Shown here: in pieces, positions 62,927 through 64,000 of the stretch
Numbering within the stretch: the first letter of the stretch is position 1
How the letters are laid out: every line of letters starts with the position of its first letter
NCBI RefSeq assembly: GCF_001421965.1
Contig: NZ_LMLP01000025.1
Span: forward strand, 124,001 to 188,000
Length of the DNA stretch: 64,000 bases
DNA from: Sphingomonas sp. Leaf67
GTDB lineage: Bacteria; Pseudomonadota; Alphaproteobacteria; Sphingomonadales; Sphingomonadaceae
Reading direction: 5' to 3'
The notes under the pieces: generated by a model
Told to the model about the DNA's origin: nothing
Database searches by the model: none
The model's input: the letters and a program-made list of their open reading frames with translations, nothing else
Position numbers and translations under genes: made by a program

Positions 62927-64000
62927 TGGCGACGCTTCCTACGAACTCGCAAGAGGCGTTCCGCTGGACCGACCTTGCCGCGCTGACCGCCGCTGCGGCA
63001 TCGGTGCGCGGCGTGGCGGCGAGTGCCGATGGCTATTGGCTCGACATTGCCGGGCCTCGCATCCTGTTCGTCGATGGTATGTATGCGCCCGACCACAGCA
63101 CGCCCGGCCATGTTGCACTGTCGCCGTTGACCCTCGATACCGCGCACCCGCTGGGCGTGCAGGCATCGGGTGCGGCGGGCTGGTCGATCGACCTGTCGGC
63201 GGCCGAGATCGCGGACCCGGTCCAGATCATCCATATCGCGACCGGCGCGGAGAACCATCTTCCCGCGCGCCTGACGCTGGATGAGGATGCGGTCGCGTCG
63301 GTCGTGGAAACCTATGTCGGGACCGGCTGGACCAACCGCCTGACCCAGATCGACCTCGAACGCGGCGCTCGACTGATGCGCAGCGTCCGCCTGCTCCAGT
63401 CGGATGGCTTCGTGTCGATCCGCGACGAAGCGGTGGTGGGGGAGGCGGCAAGCCTCGTTACCCAGTTCCTCGGCGCGGGTGGCATGGGCAGCCGCATCGA
63501 CGCGCAACTGACGCTCGATGGGGACGCCGCGTTCGTCGATTATGGCGGCGCGCTGCTGACCCGCGAACAGCAGCGGCAGGAATGCGCCGTCGCCGTCCGC
63601 CACGCCGCGCTCAACGGTTCGAGCCGCCAGACATGGCGCGCGGTCGCCGCCGACCGCAGTCAGGCGAGCCTTGCCGCCCGCGTCGAGGTCGCGCGCGGTG
63701 CGCAGAAGACCGATGGCGAACAGTCGCTGCGGGGCTTGTTACTCCAACGGACGGCGACGGTGAACCTGAAGCCCGAACTCGAAATCTTCGCCGACGATGT
63801 GAAGTGCGCGCACGGCGCCACGGTCGGCGAGCTCGACGCGAAGGCGCTGTTCTACCTGCGCAGCCGGGGCGTCAGCGAGGCCCGGGCCAAGGCATTGCTG
63901 ACCAGGGCGTTCGTTGCGGACTCGCTCGACCGGATCGGTGAGGATGTTGTGCGGGAAGCCTTCGCGGCCGATGCCGATGCATGGCTGGAGGCAGCGCTTT
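62926..64000 (+). CDS. sufD: SUF scaffold protein SufD (cut by window end)
   Basis: SufD pairs with SufB and SufC in the Fe-S assembly complex. 358 codons are visible and the frame is still open at the window edge, so the C-terminus is missing. The core matches SufD, with CAHGATVGELDAKALFYLRSRGV near the end and the family TNSQEAFRWTDL at the N-terminus. Its ATG overlaps the sufC stop (TAATG). sufS and sufE, if present, lie beyond the right edge. Confidence 0.94.

Overview
The window reads as chromosomal DNA of a GC-rich alphaproteobacterium, most likely a sphingomonad (Sphingomonas or a close relative). The gene families point that way: a MucR/Ros-type zinc-finger regulator, a TamA-TamB pair, a sigma-54-driven glnB-glnA unit, an exosortase-A-type glycosyltransferase, a ScfR/RamB-like regulator divergent from isocitrate lyase, and a SUF operon headed by an Rrf2 regulator. 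Several families of short palindromic or tandem intergenic repeats also fit. I saw no rRNA, tRNA, insertion sequence, CRISPR array or phage block.

Layout. 1-4.2 kb: minus-strand flagellar export operon fliQ-fliR-flhB-flhA plus the first codons of one more gene. 4.4-15.9 kb: one 11.2-kb RHS/YD-repeat polymorphic toxin gene with its immunity gene. 16-23.4 kb: mutS, maeB, a HigBA-like toxin-antitoxin pair and two short-chain dehydrogenases. 23.5-26.5 kb: isocitrate lyase with a 49-residue companion gene and a divergent RamB/ScfR-like regulator. 26.6-30.9 kb: a glycosyltransferase with a membrane protein, then a cluster of small genes around an S24-peptidase repressor. 30.9-37 kb: tamA-tamB. 37.2-40.7 kb: acid phosphatase, glnA and glnB. 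40.9-43.5 kb: map, a CinA/MoaB-like gene and a sugar 1-dehydrogenase. 43.5-47.6 kb: a minus-strand run nfuA, nitroreductase, tsaB, rimI, mucR, fur, plsC. 47.8-53.5 kb: a Crp/Fnr regulator, an M16 peptidase, an MFS exporter and a small protein. 53.7-59.6 kb: LMW phosphatase, acyl-CoA synthetase, gamma-glutamyltransferase, HPP membrane protein and pyrD. 59.9-64 kb: the suf operon, running off the right edge inside sufD.

How genes work together. Many neighbours overlap by 1-4 nt (ATGA, TGATG, GTGA, TTGA), which indicates translational coupling. Clear examples are fliQ/fliR/flhB, tamA/tamB, tsaB/rimI, the toxin-antitoxin pair, acyl-CoA synthetase/phosphatase, pyrD/HPP, and sufR/sufB/small gene, with sufC/sufD. 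GlnB and glutamine synthetase form a nitrogen-control unit behind a near-perfect sigma-54 promoter. Isocitrate lyase and the divergent regulator look like an acetate/glyoxylate switch.

Most unusual content. (1) The RHS protein carries two tandem beta-sandwich-like modules, an inserted pair of PDV-type repeats, a LysM domain and a C-terminal PD-(D/E)xK-like nuclease tip, followed by an AT-rich immunity gene. (2) One intergenic element carries a tandem 9-mer (AAAGGTCAC twice) placed within 0-8 nt of stop codons, with a second conserved end 110-200 bp away. (3) A family of about 200-bp elements has long inverted arms built from GCGAAGGC units (three copies). (4) An 86-87 bp palindromic element occurs in two copies. 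(5) Very small conserved-looking genes are embedded in metabolic operons (49 aa next to aceA, 98 aa between sufB and sufC).
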